The notes: generated from the letters alone by a model not told the origin. DNA of 64,000 nt from Neoarius graeffei (GCF_027579695.1 NC_083569.1:72752149-72816148); one strand, 5' to 3'. Shown: positions 39,733 to 52,672, counted from the first letter of the stretch. Translations and numbers: made by a program.

Positions 39733-40481
39733 ATGTGTGCTGTATATGAGAGTTATATGTGCTGTATATGAGAGTTTTATGTGCTGTATATGAGAGTTAT
39801 GTGTGCTGTATATGAGAGTTATGTGTGCTGTATACGAGAGTTTTATGTGCTGTATACGAGAGTGGTGTGTGCTGTATACGAGAGTTATATGTGCTGTATA
39901 TGAGAGTTATGTGTGCTGTGTATGAGAGTTATGTGTGCTGTATATGAGAGTTATGTGTGCTGTGTATGAGAGTTATGTGTGCTGTGTATGAGAGTTATGT
40001 GTGCTGTATATGAGAGTTATGTGTGCTGTGTATGAGAGTTATGTGTGCTGTATATGAGAGTTATGTGTGCTGTATATGAGAGTTATGTGTGCTGTATATG
40101 AGAGTTATGTGTGCTGTATATGAGAGTTATGTGTGCTGTATATGAGAGTTATGTGTGCTGTATATGAGAGTTATGTGTTCTGTATATGAGAGTTATGTGT
40201 TCTGTATATGAGAGTTATATGTACTGTATATGAGAGTTATATGTACTGTATATGAGAGTTATATGTACTGTATATGAGAGTTATATGTACTGTATATGAG
40301 AGTTATATGTGTTGTATATGAGAGTTATGTGTGCTGTATATGAGAGTTATGTGTGCTGTGTATGAGAGTTATGTGTGCTGTGTATGAGAGTTATGTGTGC
40401 TGTGTATGAGAGTTATGTGTGCTGTATATGAGAGTTATGTGTGCTGTGTATGAGAGTTATGTGTGCTGTATATGAGAGTTA
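39733..40481 (-). repeat. Inverted minisatellite block 2
   Basis: 749 bp in reverse orientation, with the same two joint sequences as block 1 (cacatatgtg on the left, gagagttataactctc on the right). The bases on both sides of the left joints are also nearly the same, suggesting the two blocks share an origin. Confidence 0.92.
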
Positions 40482-43400
40482 TAACTCTCGTATACAGCAC
40501 ATAAAACTCTCGTATACAGCACACATACTCTCATATACAGCACACATAACTCTCATACACAGCACACATAACTCTCATACACAGCACACATAACTCTCAT
40601 ACACAGCACACATAACTCTCATATACAGCACACATAACTCTCATATACAGCACACATAACTCTCATATACAACACATATATCTCTCATATACAACACACA
40701 TAACTCTCATATACAGTACATATAACTCTCATATACAGTACATATAACTCTCATATACAGAACACATAACTCTCATATACAGCACACATAACTCTCATAT
40801 ACAGCACACACAACTCTCATATACAGCACACATAACTCTCATATACAGCACACATAACTCTCATATACAGCACACATAACTCTCATATACAGCACATAAA
40901 ACTCTCATATACAGCACACATAACTCTCATATACAGCACACATAACTCTCATATACAGCACACATAACTCTCATATACAGCACACATAACTCTCATGTAC
41001 AGCACACATAACTCATATACAGCACATAAAACTCTCATATACAGCACACATAACTCTCATACACAATACATATAACTCATATTCAGCACATATAACTCTC
41101 ATATACAGCACACATAACTCTCATATACAGCACACATAACTCTCATATACAGCACATAAAACTCTCATATACAGCACACATAACTCTCATATACAGCACA
41201 CATAACTCTCATATACAGCACACATAACTCTCATGTACAGCACACATAACTCATATACAGCACATAAAACTCTCATATACAGCACACATTACTCTCATAT
41301 ACAGCACATAAAACTCTCATATACAGCACACATAACTCTCATATACAGCACACATAACTCTCATACACAGCACACATAACTCTCATATACAGCACACATA
41401 ACTCTCATATGCAGCACACATAACTCTCATATACAGCACACATAACCCTCATACACAGCACACATAACTCTCATACACAGCACACATAACTCTCATATAC
41501 AGCACACATAACTCTCATATACAGCACACATAACTCTCATATACAGCACACATAACCCTCATATACAGCACACATAACTCTCATATACAACACATATATC
41601 TCTCATATACAGCACACATAACTCTCATATACAGCACACATAACTCTCATATACAGCACACATAACTCTCATACACAATACATATAACTCATGTTCAGCA
41701 CACATAACTCTCATATACAGCACACATAACTCTCATACACAATACATATAACTCATGTTCAGCACACATAACTCTCATATACAGCACATATAACTCTCGT
41801 ATACAGCACACATAACTCTCATATACAGCACACATAACTCTCATATACAGCACACATAACTCTCATTTACAGCACACATAACTCTCATATACAGCACACA
41901 TAACTCTCATTTACAGCACACATAACTCTCATATACAGCACACAGAACTCTCATATACAGCACACAGAACTCTCATATACAGCACACATAACTCTCATAT
42001 ACAGCACACATAACTCTCATATACAGCACACATAACTCTCATGTACAGCACACATAACTCTCATATACAGCACATAAAACTCTCATATACAGCACACATA
42101 ACTCTCATATACAGCACATAAAACTCTCATATACAGCACACATAACTCTCATATACAGCACACATAACTCTCATACACAGCACACATAACTCTCATATAC
42201 AGCACACATAACTCTCATATACAGCACACATAACTCTCATATACAGCACACATAACTCTCATATACAGCACACATAACTCTCATACACAGCACACATAAC
42301 TCTCATATACAGCACACATAACTCTCATATACAGCACACATAACTCTCATACACAATACATATAACTCTCATATACAGCACACATAACTCTCATATGCAG
42401 CACACATAACTCTCATACACAGCACACATAACTCTCATATACAGCACACATAACTCTCATATACAGCACACATAACTCTCATACACAGCACACATAACTC
42501 TCATATACAGCACACATAACTCTCATACACAGCACACATAACTCTCATATACAGCACACATAACTCTCATATACAGCACACATAACTCTCATACACAATA
42601 CATATAACTCTCATATACAGCACACATAACTCTCATATACAGCACACATAACTCTCATACACAGCACACATAACTCTCATATACAGCACACATAACTCTC
42701 ATACACAGCACACATAACTCTCATATACAGCACACATAACTCTCATATACAGCACACATAACTCTCATACACAATACATATAACTCTCATATACAGCACA
42801 CATAACTCTCATATACAGCACACATAACTCTCATACACAGCACACATAACTCTCATATACAGCACACATAACTCTCATACACAGCACACATAACTCTCAT
42901 ACACAGCACACATAACTCTCATATACAGCACACATAACTCTCATATACAGCACACATAACTCTCATATACAGCACACATAACTCTCATATACAGCACACA
43001 TAACCCTCATATACAGCACACATAACTCTCATACACAGCACACATAACTCTCATACACAATACATATAACTCTCATATACAGCACACATAACTCTCATAT
43101 ACAGCACACATAACTCTCATACACAGCACACATAACTCTCATATACAGCACACATAACTCTCATATACAGCACACATAACTCTCATACACAGCACACATA
43201 ACTCTCATATACAGCACACATAACTCTCATACACAGCACACATAACTCTCATACACAGCACACATAACTCTCATATACAGCACACATAACTCTCATATAC
43301 AGCACACATAACTCTCATATACAGCACACATAACTCTCATACACAATACATATAACTCTCATATACAGCACACATAACTCTCATATACAGCACACATAAC

Positions 43401-44735
43401 TCTCATACACAATACATATAACTCATGTTCAGCACACATAACTCTCATATACAGCACACATAACTCTCATACACAATACATATAACTCATGTTCAGCACA
43501 CATAACTCTCATATACAGCACACATAACTCTCATACACAATACATATAACTCATGTTCAGCACACATAACTCTCATATACAGCACATATAACTCTCATAC
43601 ACAATACATATAACTCATGTTCAGCACACATAACTCTCATATACAGCACACATAACTCTCATACACAATACATATAACTCATGTTCAGCACACATAACTC
43701 TCATATACAGCACACATAACTCTCATACACAATACATATAACTCATGTTCAGCACACATAACTCTCATACACAATACATATAACTCATGTTCAGCACACA
43801 TAACTCTCATATACAGCACACATAACTCTCATACACAATACATATAACTCATGTTCAGCACACATAACTCTCATATACAGCACACATAACTCTCATACAC
43901 AATACATATAACTCATGTTCAGCACACATAACTCTCATATACAGCACACATAACTCTCATATGCAGCACACATAACTCTCATATACAGCACACATAACTC
44001 TCATACACAGCACACATAACTCTCATATACAGCACACAGAACTCATATACAGCACACAGAACTCTCATATACAGCACACATAACTCTCATATACAGCACA
44101 CATAACTCTCATATACAGCACACATAACTCTCATTTACAGCACACATAACTCTCATATACAGCACACATAACTCTCATATACAGCACACATAACTCTCAT
44201 ATACAGTACACATAACTCTCATATACAGCACACATAACTCATATACAGTACACATAACTCTCATATACAGCACACATAACTCATATACAGTACACATAAC
44301 TCTCATATACAGTACACATAACTCTCATATACAGCACACATAACTCTCATATACAGCACACATAACTCTCATATACAGTACACATAACTCTCATATACAG
44401 CACACATAACTCATATACAGTACACATAACTCTCATATACAGCACACATAACTCATATACAGTACACATAACTCTCATATACAGTACACATAACTCTCAT
44501 ATACAGCACACATAACTCTCATATACAGTACACATAACTCTCATATACAGCACACATAACTCATATACAGTACACATAACTCTCATATACAGTACATATA
44601 ACTCTCATATACAGTGCACATACCTCATATACAGTACACATAACTCTCATATAGAGAATGTGCAGTCACGTGACCCGTCCGTGTTTACTCCACCATATTG
44701 GACGGCTTCAGGATTGTTTACCTTGCGTGAGCGTA

Positions 44736-45119
44736 ATGGATCCAGGGAGTAATCCCCAAGAAAATTCGGAAAATACCCCATCTACATCGTGCGATAACTT
44801 GTCTAAGTTTGTTCAGCATCTTGAAGGTGACGTGAGGCAGCGTTACGTGGAAAAGTGTTCCAGGTTGGGGATTGCAGATCCGTACAACTTGCCGCAGTCC
44901 TTGTTCAGGGAAATTCGGAGCTGCGGTGCCAGCGATTTGCCCGATCTGGCCTACCACGACATTTACAATTTTCTTGTTAATCGTGAATCGTGTTACACTG
45001 GCAAAGCCCTCAAAGCTTACAAGAGCCTGGAAGCTTATAAATATTTTGTTGCGGGATGGGTATCCCAACTATACTTCTGCAAGGTTCCGAAGAAGAATGT
45101 CTACTTGATAACCTCACGG
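44736..45119 (+). pseudogene. First exon of a SWIM/YqaJ-type transposon protein
   Basis: ATG at 44736 opens 128 codons (MDPGSNPQENSENTPSTS...) ending at CGG|gtaagt. The segment DLPDLAYHDIYNFLVNRESC, followed by KALKAYKSLEAYKYFVAGWV, matches what I recall from the N terminus of fish and coral SWIM-zinc-finger/YqaJ-nuclease proteins. The later SWIM and nuclease exons are not in the element. The frame is undamaged. The naming rests on memory of the family and on the THAP partner. Confidence 0.55.
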
Positions 45120-45346
45120 GTAAGTGGCATTAAGACGTTTATCATAAAGAGACTATGCAGGACGTTTTATCGTAAGAATGTTCGAAATCTAAACTCAGTT
45201 CCAGATAATGACAGGGTTGTAAATATGTATGTTTTTGTCTGAAAAGAAAAAAAAAATCACAAATCACCGACTATGCAGTTATCATTCGATCTGAAAATCA
45301 ACTTAACAGATGTACTAGGAGTATTGAATTAGAAGATTACACCTAC

Positions 45347-45524
45347 CTGATATGAAGTGTTCACTACAAATTCGGCTGGTAGAACTGGGGTACCAGTTTT
45401 CTCTTCGCACAGCGGACACCCATTTTGCGCGTCTCTCCTCGTCTGCGGGGAATCTATAAAATGACAGGCCCTCCTTTTGGCCCTGTCTATTGGTACAACC
45501 AAATGCTGAACAAGATATAACCAT
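45347..45524 (-). pseudogene. THAP domain first exon (ISL2EU-type transposase)
   Basis: The minus strand from ATG at 45524 encodes MVISCSAFGCTNRQGQKEGL, then FYRFPADEERRAKWVSAVRR, then CSEHFISG, and ends at a gtaggt donor. The first Cys pair (C-x4-C), FP motif, Trp, and Cys-x2-His of a THAP finger are in place; the closing AVPxxF would be in the next exon, which is missing. The exon is 178 bp. Confidence 0.75.
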
Positions 45525-45655
45525 TCTCGAAAGATCTACTCCCACACACTTGATAATTAGAACTGGTTCGTCTAAGTTCTATGCGCGGCCATGCCGTCCA
45601 AGATGGCAGATAAACAAATATCACGTGACCTCGTGACGTCACGTGCACGCTCTCT

Positions 45656-45954
45656 ATACAACACATATAACTCTCATATACAATACACATAACTCTCATA
45701 TACAGCACACATAACTCTCATATAAAACACATATAACTCATATACAGCACACATAACTCTCATATAGAATACATATAACTCTCATATACAACGCATATAA
45801 CTCATATACAATACTCATAACTCTCATATACAGCACATATAACTCATATACAGCACATATAACTCTCATATACAGCACACATAACTGTCATATACAGCAC
45901 ACATAACTGTCAAATACAGCACACATAACTCATATTCGATACATAAAACTCTTA
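45656..45954 (+). repeat. Minisatellite remnant
   Basis: A diverged stretch of the same 22-bp array between the ISL2EU-type element and Tc1 copy D. Confidence 0.85.
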
Positions 45955-47559
45955 CAACCCTGATTCCAAAAAAGTTGGGACAAAGTACAAATTGTAAATA
46001 AAAATGGAATGCAATAATTTACAAATCTCAAAAACTGATATTGTATTCACAATAGAACATAGACAACATATCAAATGTTGAAAGTGAGACTTTTTGAAAT
46101 TTCATGCCAAATATTGGCTCATTTGAAATTTCATGACAGCAACACATCTCAAAAAACTTGGGACAGGGGCAATAAGAGGCTGGAAAAGTTAAAGGTACAA
46201 AAAAGGAACAGCTGGAGGACCAAATTGCAACTCATTAGGTCAATTGGCAATAGGTCATTAACATGACTGGGTATAAAAAGAGCATCTTGGAGTGGCAGCG
46301 GCTCTCAGAAGTAAAGATGGGAAGAGGATCACCAATCCCCCTAATTCTGCGCCGACAAATAGTGGAGCAATATCAGAAAGGAGTTCCACAGTGTAAAATT
46401 GCAAAGAGTTTGAACATATCATCATCTACAGTGCATAATATCATCAAAAGATTCAGAGAATCTGGAAGAATCTCTGTGCGTAAGGGTCAAGGCCGGAAAA
46501 CCATACTGGGTGCCCGTGATTTTCGGGCCCTTAGACAGCACTGCATCACATACAGGCATGCTTCTGTATTGGAAATCACAAAATGGGCTCAGGAATATTT
46601 CCAGAGAACATTATCTGTGAACACAATTCACCGTGCCATCCGCCGTTGCCAGCTAAAACTCTATAGTTCAAAGAAGAAGCCGTATCTAAACATGATCCAG
46701 AAGCGCAGACATCTTCTCTGGGCCAAGGCTCATTTAAAATGGACTGTGGCAAAGTGGAAAACTGTTCTGTGGTCAGACGAATCAAAATGTGAAGTTCTTT
46801 ATGGAAATCAGGGACGCCGTGTCATTCGGACTAAAGAGGAGAAGGACGACCCAAGTTGTTATCAGCGCTCAGTTCAGAAGCCTGCATCTCTGATGGTATG
46901 GGGTTGCATTAGTGCGTGTGGCATGGGCAGCTTACACATCTGGAAAGACACCATCAATGCTGAAAGGTATATCCAGGTTCTAGAGCAACATATGCTCCCA
47001 TCCAGACGACGTCTCTTTCAGGGAAGACCTTGCATTTTCCGACATGACAATGCCAAACCACATACTGCATCAATTACAGCATCATGGCTGCGTAGAAGAA
47101 GGGTCCGGGTACTGAACTGGCCAGCCTGCAGTCCAGATCTTTCACCCATAGAAAACATTTGGCGCATCATAAAACGGAAGATACGACAAAAAAGACCTAA
47201 GACAGTTGAGCAGCTAGAATCCTACATTAGACAAGAATGGGTTAACATTCCTGTCCCTAAACTTGAGCAACTTGTCTCCTCAGTCCCCAGACGTTTACAG
47301 ACTGTTGTAAAGAGAAAAGGGGATGTCTCACAGTGGGAAACATGGCCTTGTCCCAACTTTTTTGAGATGTGTTGTTGTCATGAAATTTAAAATCACCTAA
47401 TTTTTCTCTTTAAATGATACATTTTCTCAGTTTAAACATTTGATATGTCATCTATGTTCTATTCTGAACAAAATATGGAACTTTGAAACTTCCACATCAT
47501 TGCATTCCGTTTTTATTTACAATTTGTACTTTGTCCCAACTTTTTTGGAATCGGGGTTG
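45955..47559 (+). mobile_element. Tc1-like element, family 3, copy D
   Basis: TA flanks at 45953-45954 and 47560-47561. The ends are CAACCCYGATTCCAAAAAAG, with inverted repeats of about 200 bp. It is 1,605 bp, the same length as copies E (after removing insertions) and F, and lies in minisatellite. Confidence 0.94.
46263..47390 (+). CDS. Tc1/mariner-like transposase, full-length
   Basis: An open frame of 375 codons. The likely natural start is the internal ATG at 46317 ([20 protein letters not shown]). Helix-turn-helix with [20 protein letters not shown] and the GRKT hook between the two DNA-binding parts. Catalytic residues are seen in [11 protein letters not shown] (Asp), [11 protein letters not shown] (Asp) and SPIENIW (Glu). 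Copy F ends at SQW then TAA; here TAA is changed to GAA, giving a tail of about 17 residues. All three catalytic residues are present, and the protein may be active. Confidence 0.88.
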   Translation: MTGYKKSILEWQRLSEVKMGRGSPIPLILRRQIVEQYQKGVPQCKIAKSLNISSSTVHNIIKRFRESGRISVRKGQGRKTILGARDFRALRQHCITYRHASVLEITKWAQEYFQRTLSVNTIHRAIRRCQLKLYSSKKKPYLNMIQKRRHLLWAKAHLKWTVAKWKTVLWSDESKCEVLYGNQGRRVIRTKEEKDDPSCYQRSVQKPASLMVWGCISACGMGSLHIWKDTINAERYIQVLEQHMLPSRRRLFQGRPCIFRHDNAKPHTASITASWLRRRRVRVLNWPACSPDLSPIENIWRIIKRKIRQKRPKTVEQLESYIRQEWVNIPVPKLEQLVSSVPRRLQTVVKRKGDVSQWETWPCPNFFEMCCCHEI

Positions 47560-47561
47560 TA

Positions 47562-47650
47562 TATACAATACATATAACTCTCATATACAGTACATATAAC
47601 TCTCATATACAGTACATATAACTCATATTCAGTACATATAACTCTCATAC
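47562..47650 (+). repeat. Right end of the minisatellite array
   Basis: A few degenerate units (cagtacatataactctcat) after Tc1 copy D. The array stops here. Confidence 0.8.
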
Positions 47651-47654
47651 TCTA

Positions 47655-47921
47655 TGAAGTTTATTACCTCTGCCAAGGAGGTTATGTTTTCGGTGGCGTT
47701 GGTTTGTTTGTTGGTTTGTCTGTTAGCAACATTATGGAAAACTAATGAATGGATCGCTCTGAAATTTTTCCCAGAGGTGTGACTGGGCACAAGTAACAAT
47801 CCATTAAATTTTGGCGGTGATCCGGATCACCTTCTGGATCCCAGATTTTTTTAAAGGATTCTTGGTGGAGATCTGCGCTCTCCGAGTGCTTTTCTAGTCT
47901 GTCATGGATTGTTGATACAGC
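47655..47921 (+). repeat. Dispersed fish repeat, class unclear
   Basis: Contains ggtggcgttggtttgtttgt, cggtgatccggatcacc and ggagatctgcgctctccgag in an order I recognise from many fish genomes. No ends could be defined. Confidence 0.4.
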
Positions 47922-47990
47922 TGGTGAGAAAGGGAACTCATAAAGTAGAGTGACAGTGGTGTGTACATGCTCTTATTGCCTCATACAGTT

Positions 47991-48333
47991 TTCTATACTA
48001 TACTATACTATACTATACTATACTATACTATACAACACCACACTACACTATACTACACTATGCTATATTACACTATACTACACTATACTGTAACAAACTA
48101 CATTATACTACATTGTACCATAACACACTACACTATACCACACTACACTACACTGTACTATAACATACTGTCCTACATCACACTACACTATGCTACGCTA
48201 CATTACACTGTATTATAACACACTGTACTACACTTCACTATACTACACTATACTGTCACACACTATACTACACTACATTACACTGTGCTATAACACACTA
48301 TACTACACTACACCATACTACACTACACTGAAC
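47991..48333 (+). repeat. Pentanucleotide repeat (TACTA-type)
   Basis: Runs of tacta and cacta. Tc1 copy E is inserted in it and splits it from the piece at 52097-52193. Confidence 0.88.
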
Positions 48334-49238
48334 TACAACCCCGATTCCAAAAAAGTTGGGACAAAGTACAAATTGTAAATAAAAATGGAATGCAATAATT
48401 TACAAATCTCAAAAACTGATATCGTATTCACAATAGAACATAGACAACATATCAAATGTCGAAAGTGAGACATTTTGAAATTTCATGCCAAATATTGGCT
48501 CATTTGAAATTTCATGACAGCAACACATCTCAAAAAACTTGGGACAGGGGCAATAAGAGGCTGGAAAAGTTAAAGGTACAAAAAAGGAACAGCTGGAGGA
48601 CCAAATTGCAACTCCTTAGGTCAACTGGCAATAGGTCATTAACATGACTGGGTATAAAAAGAGCATCTTGGAGTGGCAGCGGCTCTCAGAAGTAAAGATG
48701 GGAAGAGGATCACCAATCCCCCTAATTCTGCGCCGACAAATAGTGGAGCAATATCAGAAAGGAGTTCGACAGTGTAAAATTGCAAAGAGTTTGAACATAT
48801 CATCATCTACAGTGCATAAAATCATCAAAAGATTCAGAGAATCTGGAAGAATCTCTGTGCATAAGGGTCAAGGCCGGAAAACCATACTGGGTGCCCGTGA
48901 TCTTTGGGCCCTTAGACGGCACTGCATCACATACAGACATGCTTCTGTATTGGAAATCACAAAATGGGCTCAGGAATATTTCCAGAGAACATTATCTGTG
49001 AACACAATTCACCGTCCCATCCGCCGTTGCCAGCTAAAACTCTATAGTTCAAAGAAGAAGCCGTATCTAAACATGATCCAGAAGTGCAGACGTCTTCTCT
49101 GGGCCAAGGCTCATTTAAAATGGACAGTGACAAAGTGGAAAACTCTTCTGTGGTCAGACGAATCAAAATGTGAAGTTCTTTATGGAAATCAGGGACGCCG
49201 TGTCATTCACACTAAAGAGGAGAAGGACGACCCAAGTT

Positions 49239-49448
49239 CACTGTAAAAAAAATATTTGTTGTTTTAACTTAAAAAAGTTAGTGCAAGGGCTGCCTTAAAA
49301 TTTTGAGTTCACTGGAATTCACATAGTAAGTTAAATTGTTGTGAACTTACTATATTAATTTCAGTGAACTCAAAATTTTAAGGCAGCCCTTAAGGCAACC
49401 CTTGCACTAACTTTTTTAAGTTAAAACAACAAATCATTTTTTACAGTG
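49239..49448. mobile_element. 210-bp hairpin MITE (CACTG ends)
   Basis: The ends are CACTGTAAAAAA on both sides, with a TT duplication (49237-49238, 49449-49450). Nearly the whole element is one palindrome: gttttaacttaaaaaagtta and ctgccttaaaattttgagtt have inverted partners on the right. It would fold into a long hairpin in RNA. It is related at the ends to the element at 34135. Confidence 0.75.
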
Positions 49449-49466
49449 TTGTTATCAGCGCTCAGG

Positions 49467-51398
49467 TAGAGCTGTGCAATATATCGTATTTTTATCGCGA
49501 TATCGATATTGGTGTCAAACGATATCAAAATTCATAATATCGATATGAAACGATTTTTTGTCATTTGTCGAAAGGGACGTGCACAATATTTCTACAATGG
49601 CAATAAAACAACAATAACATTGACGTGACAGTAAGGTAAAACGAACCCTTCTGTCCCCTAAGGCACACCGTAGCCTTGCATACGTCATCCATTCTACTCC
49701 CGCGATATCTCCGCAACAGTAAAAAATCAATTCTTCTGTTTTCATACGTGTCGGGTGATTTGATATATTGATTTGTTAATATGTTGTTTGATTTGCTTGC
49801 TAATAGTTATAATAATACAATTAACATATATTTACGTCATATTTTTGGATGTGGGACTGGGTAATGTAAAAATGGCATCTACGGAAGAAAACAAGCACAA
49901 CAATATTAGCACATATCCAGCTTGCTAGCTGTGTTAGATGTGTTAAACCGTGTGGATTTAAGTGGAATAATTGCGAGTCGTCCTGTGGTCAAGGCAGCGT
50001 TTTAAGGTAAGGCAATTTGGTTATTAATGTTGCCCGCCGCGGCATGTTTACTTGGGTTCATTTGATTTTGACTTGTGCATCTGCAGCTAGCATCATGCTT
50101 TGAAGTAGGTTCTGCTAAGGACGGGTTTATTGCGCGATGTAGACGGACTCAGATGTAATTACATTGTTTTTAAAATTCCGTGCGCTTAAAACGGTGTCCC
50201 CCTGCTAATCATGTAGCCCTAATCATGTGTTGCTTTTACTTTTCGAGTGAAATATCTCTGCAAATGGTATTTCAATGCTGACATGCCAAAAAGATAGCGG
50301 AGTCCACATTTGGAAGATGAAGGAAGAGAAGCCTGATGCTTGAAAATAGATCGCTTAATCCACAACGCATATCTGTATTTGAGACATAACCTGCAACTAG
50401 TGGGGATGTTTTGGAATGACTGTGCGTAGGGTGCTTTTGGCCACAGAACACTAACCCACAGTAGCAGGAGGACTACTGGGTTCGTGGATTTTGTCTGTTG
50501 ACTGAGCGACGCATGGTGTTTGCCTTGTGCCATTTCACGGAGCATCTAGCCGCAGTGCCACCTACACTTTCAGGGAATGTTTACATGCCGCTGAGCTATT
50601 TTCATGTATGTTAATTCTTAAGGACTTGTCTCTATATTGTGCGTGTTCACACACGGACTGGCCATCGGGAGTAGCGGGAGTTTTCCCGGTGGTTCAGTGT
50701 GGGCTGGCGGAGAAAAAAACAAAACAGTTGCGCGCTGGCCTTTAATATGATAAGCAATGTTAACGGTTTCTTTAACAAACTGTTAACATTGTTTATTACA
50801 GTTGCGCGCTGGCCTTTAATATGATAAGCAATGTTAACAGTTTCTTTAAGAAACTGTTAACATTGCTTATCATATTAAAGGCCAGCGCGCAACTTTTTTT
50901 TTTTTCTCCGCCGGCCCACAAACTCCCGCTACTCCCAATGGCCAGTCCGTGTGTGTGCGTGTTTTAATGTTGGTGTCTTAACAACACACAAGCTTACGTT
51001 GTAGTGTGTGTGTGTGTGTGAGAGAGAGATTTTATCCTTGGCTGGCTACGAGCCAGTGTGGACGTTACGCAGTAATCACTGGTAATACCAGCGCTGGCTC
51101 CAAACTCTGTGATCGGAAATGTTGAGTGAGGAGAATGTGAGCCTTGTGCAGGCTATAGGACCTATGCAAAGTACGCGCTTGCACAGTAAATAGTTTAAGT
51201 AAAAGGCGTTTCAGGGTACAACGGGAAGGGTTGACAGGTAGCCTATGAGGCCTGTACTATAAAAATGTGGCCCGGTGCCTCAGGTGTTGATGATCAGGGC
51301 TTTAAAAAAAGGTGTATAAATATCGTTTTAAAAATCGCGATATCGATATTTACTGAAAAAATCGCGATATTGATTTTTTCCAATATCGAGCAGCCCTA
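49467..51398. mobile_element. Non-autonomous hAT element in Tc1 copy E
   Basis: A perfect 8-bp duplication CGCTCAGG (49459-49466, 51399-51406). The ends are TAGAGCTGTGCAATAT and TAGGGCTGCTCGATAT (right as reverse complement), and the subterminal region has atcgcgatatcgata repeats. No recognisable transposase. A second palindromic element lies inside. Confidence 0.8.
50650..50965. repeat. Large palindromic MITE inside the hAT
   Basis: cacacacggactggccat on the left pairs with its inverse at the right, and gttgcgcgctggcctttaat occurs twice in one direction and once inverted. The centre is aacagtttctttaagaaact. No target duplication was defined. Confidence 0.55.
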
Positions 51399-52096
51399 CG
51401 CTCAGGTCAGAAGCCTGCATCTCTGATGGTATGGGGTTGCATTAGTGCGTGTGGCATGGGCAGCTTACACATCTGGAAAGACACCATCAATGCTGAAAGG
51501 TATATCCAGGTTCTAGAGCAACATATGCTCCCATCCAGATGACATCTCTTTCAGGGAAGACCTTGCATTTTCCAACATGACAATGCCAAACCACATACTG
51601 CATCAATTACAGCATCATGGCTGCGTAGAAGAAGGGTCCGGGTACTGAACTGGCCAGCCTGCAGTCCAGATCTTTCACCCATAGAAAACATTTGGCGCAT
51701 CATAAAACGGAAGATACGACAAAAAAGACCTAAGACAGTTGAGCAACTAGAATCCTACATTAGACAAGAATGGGTTAACATTCCTATCCCTAAACTTGAG
51801 CAACTTGTCTCCTCAGTCCCCAGACGTTTACAGACTGTTGTAAAGAGAAAAGGGGATGTCTCACAGTGGGAAACATGGCCTTGTCCCAACTTTTTTGAGA
51901 TGTGTTGTTGTCATGAAATTTAAAATCACCTAATTTTTCTCTTTAAATGATACATTTTCTCAGTTTAAACATTTGATATGTCATCTATGTTCTATTCTGA
52001 ATAAAATATGGAATTTTGAAACTTACACATCATTGCATTCCGTTTTTATTTACAATTTGTACTTTGTCCCAACTTTTTTGGAATCGGGGTTGTATA

Positions 52097-52193
52097 ACCC
52101 ACTATACTATAACCCACTATACTATACTACACTACACTACACTATACTATACTATACTATACTATACTATACTATACTATACTATACTATACT
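52097..52193 (+). repeat. Pentanucleotide repeat, right part
   Basis: Mostly (ctata)n, continuing the repeat left of Tc1 copy E. Confidence 0.85.
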
Positions 52194-52300
52194 AATCTCA
52201 CTCTCTATCTCAGGGGTTCTCAAACTTTTTACAGTCAGGGAGCCCTAATAGTTGAACCCTTTATTACTTTCCACACAGTCAACCCATTATTATTATTATC

Positions 52301-52672
52301 TCATCTCATCTCATTATCTCTAGCCGCTTTATCCTGTGCAGGGTCGCAGACAAGCTGGAGCCTATCCCAGCTGACTACGGGCGAAAGGCGGGGTACACCC
52401 TGGACAAGTCGCCAGGTCATCACAGGGCTGACACATAGACACAGACAACCATTCACACTCACATTCACACCGACGGTCAATTTAGAGTCACCAGTTAACC
52501 TAACCTGCATGTCTTTGGACTGTGGGGGAAACCGGAGCACCCGGAGGAAACCCACGCGGACACGGGGAGAACATGCAAACTCCACACAGAAAGGCCCTTG
52601 CCGGCCACGGGGCTCGAACCCAGGACCTTCTTGCTGTGAGGCGACAGTGCTAACCACTACACCACCGTGCAG
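52301..52672 (-). repeat. DANA-like SINE, minus strand
   Basis: Full length, with the A and B boxes at the right. It is flanked by cccattattattattat on both sides, the target duplication lying in an ATT repeat. Confidence 0.85.

Larger units (their letters stand above)
37732..44652 (+). repeat. 22-bp minisatellite, right array
   Basis: The same unit as the left array, with more variants (catacacagc, caatacatataactcatgttcagc, cagtacacataac). Several variant blocks are tandemly repeated: the catgttcagc block recurs many times between 43420 and 43930, and tcatacacaatacat between 42340 and 43070. Two inverted stretches interrupt the orientation. Confidence 0.95.
44653..45655. mobile_element. ISL2EU-type two-gene DNA transposon, internally deleted
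   Basis: The terminal repeats begin AGAGAATGTGCA on the left and AGAGAGCGTGCA on the right (reverse complement), and similarity continues for about 60 bp (cacgtgac, ccatnttggacggc). A 2-bp AT duplication (44651-44652, 45656-45657) restores a normal minisatellite unit when the element is removed. Two divergent-origin first exons face each other: an unusual protein on the plus strand and a THAP exon on the minus strand. ISL2EU elements are known to encode a THAP-type transposase and a YqaJ-type nuclease. The middle is missing. Confidence 0.62.
48644..51871 (+). pseudogene. Tc1/mariner-like transposase broken by MITE and hAT
   Basis: The first 198 codons run from 48644 to the MITE. The frame resumes at 49449, is broken again by the hAT, and continues from 51407 to the C terminus. 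Besides the insertions, a nonsense change (CGA to TGA) lies at 51538-51540 after the MLPSR motif. Catalytic motif remnants ESKCEV, HDNAKPH and SPIENIW are still readable. Confidence 0.9.
48336..52092 (+). mobile_element. Tc1-like family 3, copy E, with two insertions
   Basis: TA flanks at 48334-48335 and 52093-52094. Subtracting the MITE plus one TT (212 bp) and the hAT plus one 8-bp duplication (1,940 bp) leaves 1,605 bp, the length of copies D and F. Confidence 0.93.

Noticed and set aside
44718..45068. Antisense frame in the ISL2EU-type element
   Set aside because: It overlaps the better-supported plus-strand exon, has no splice donor at its end and has no recognised domain.
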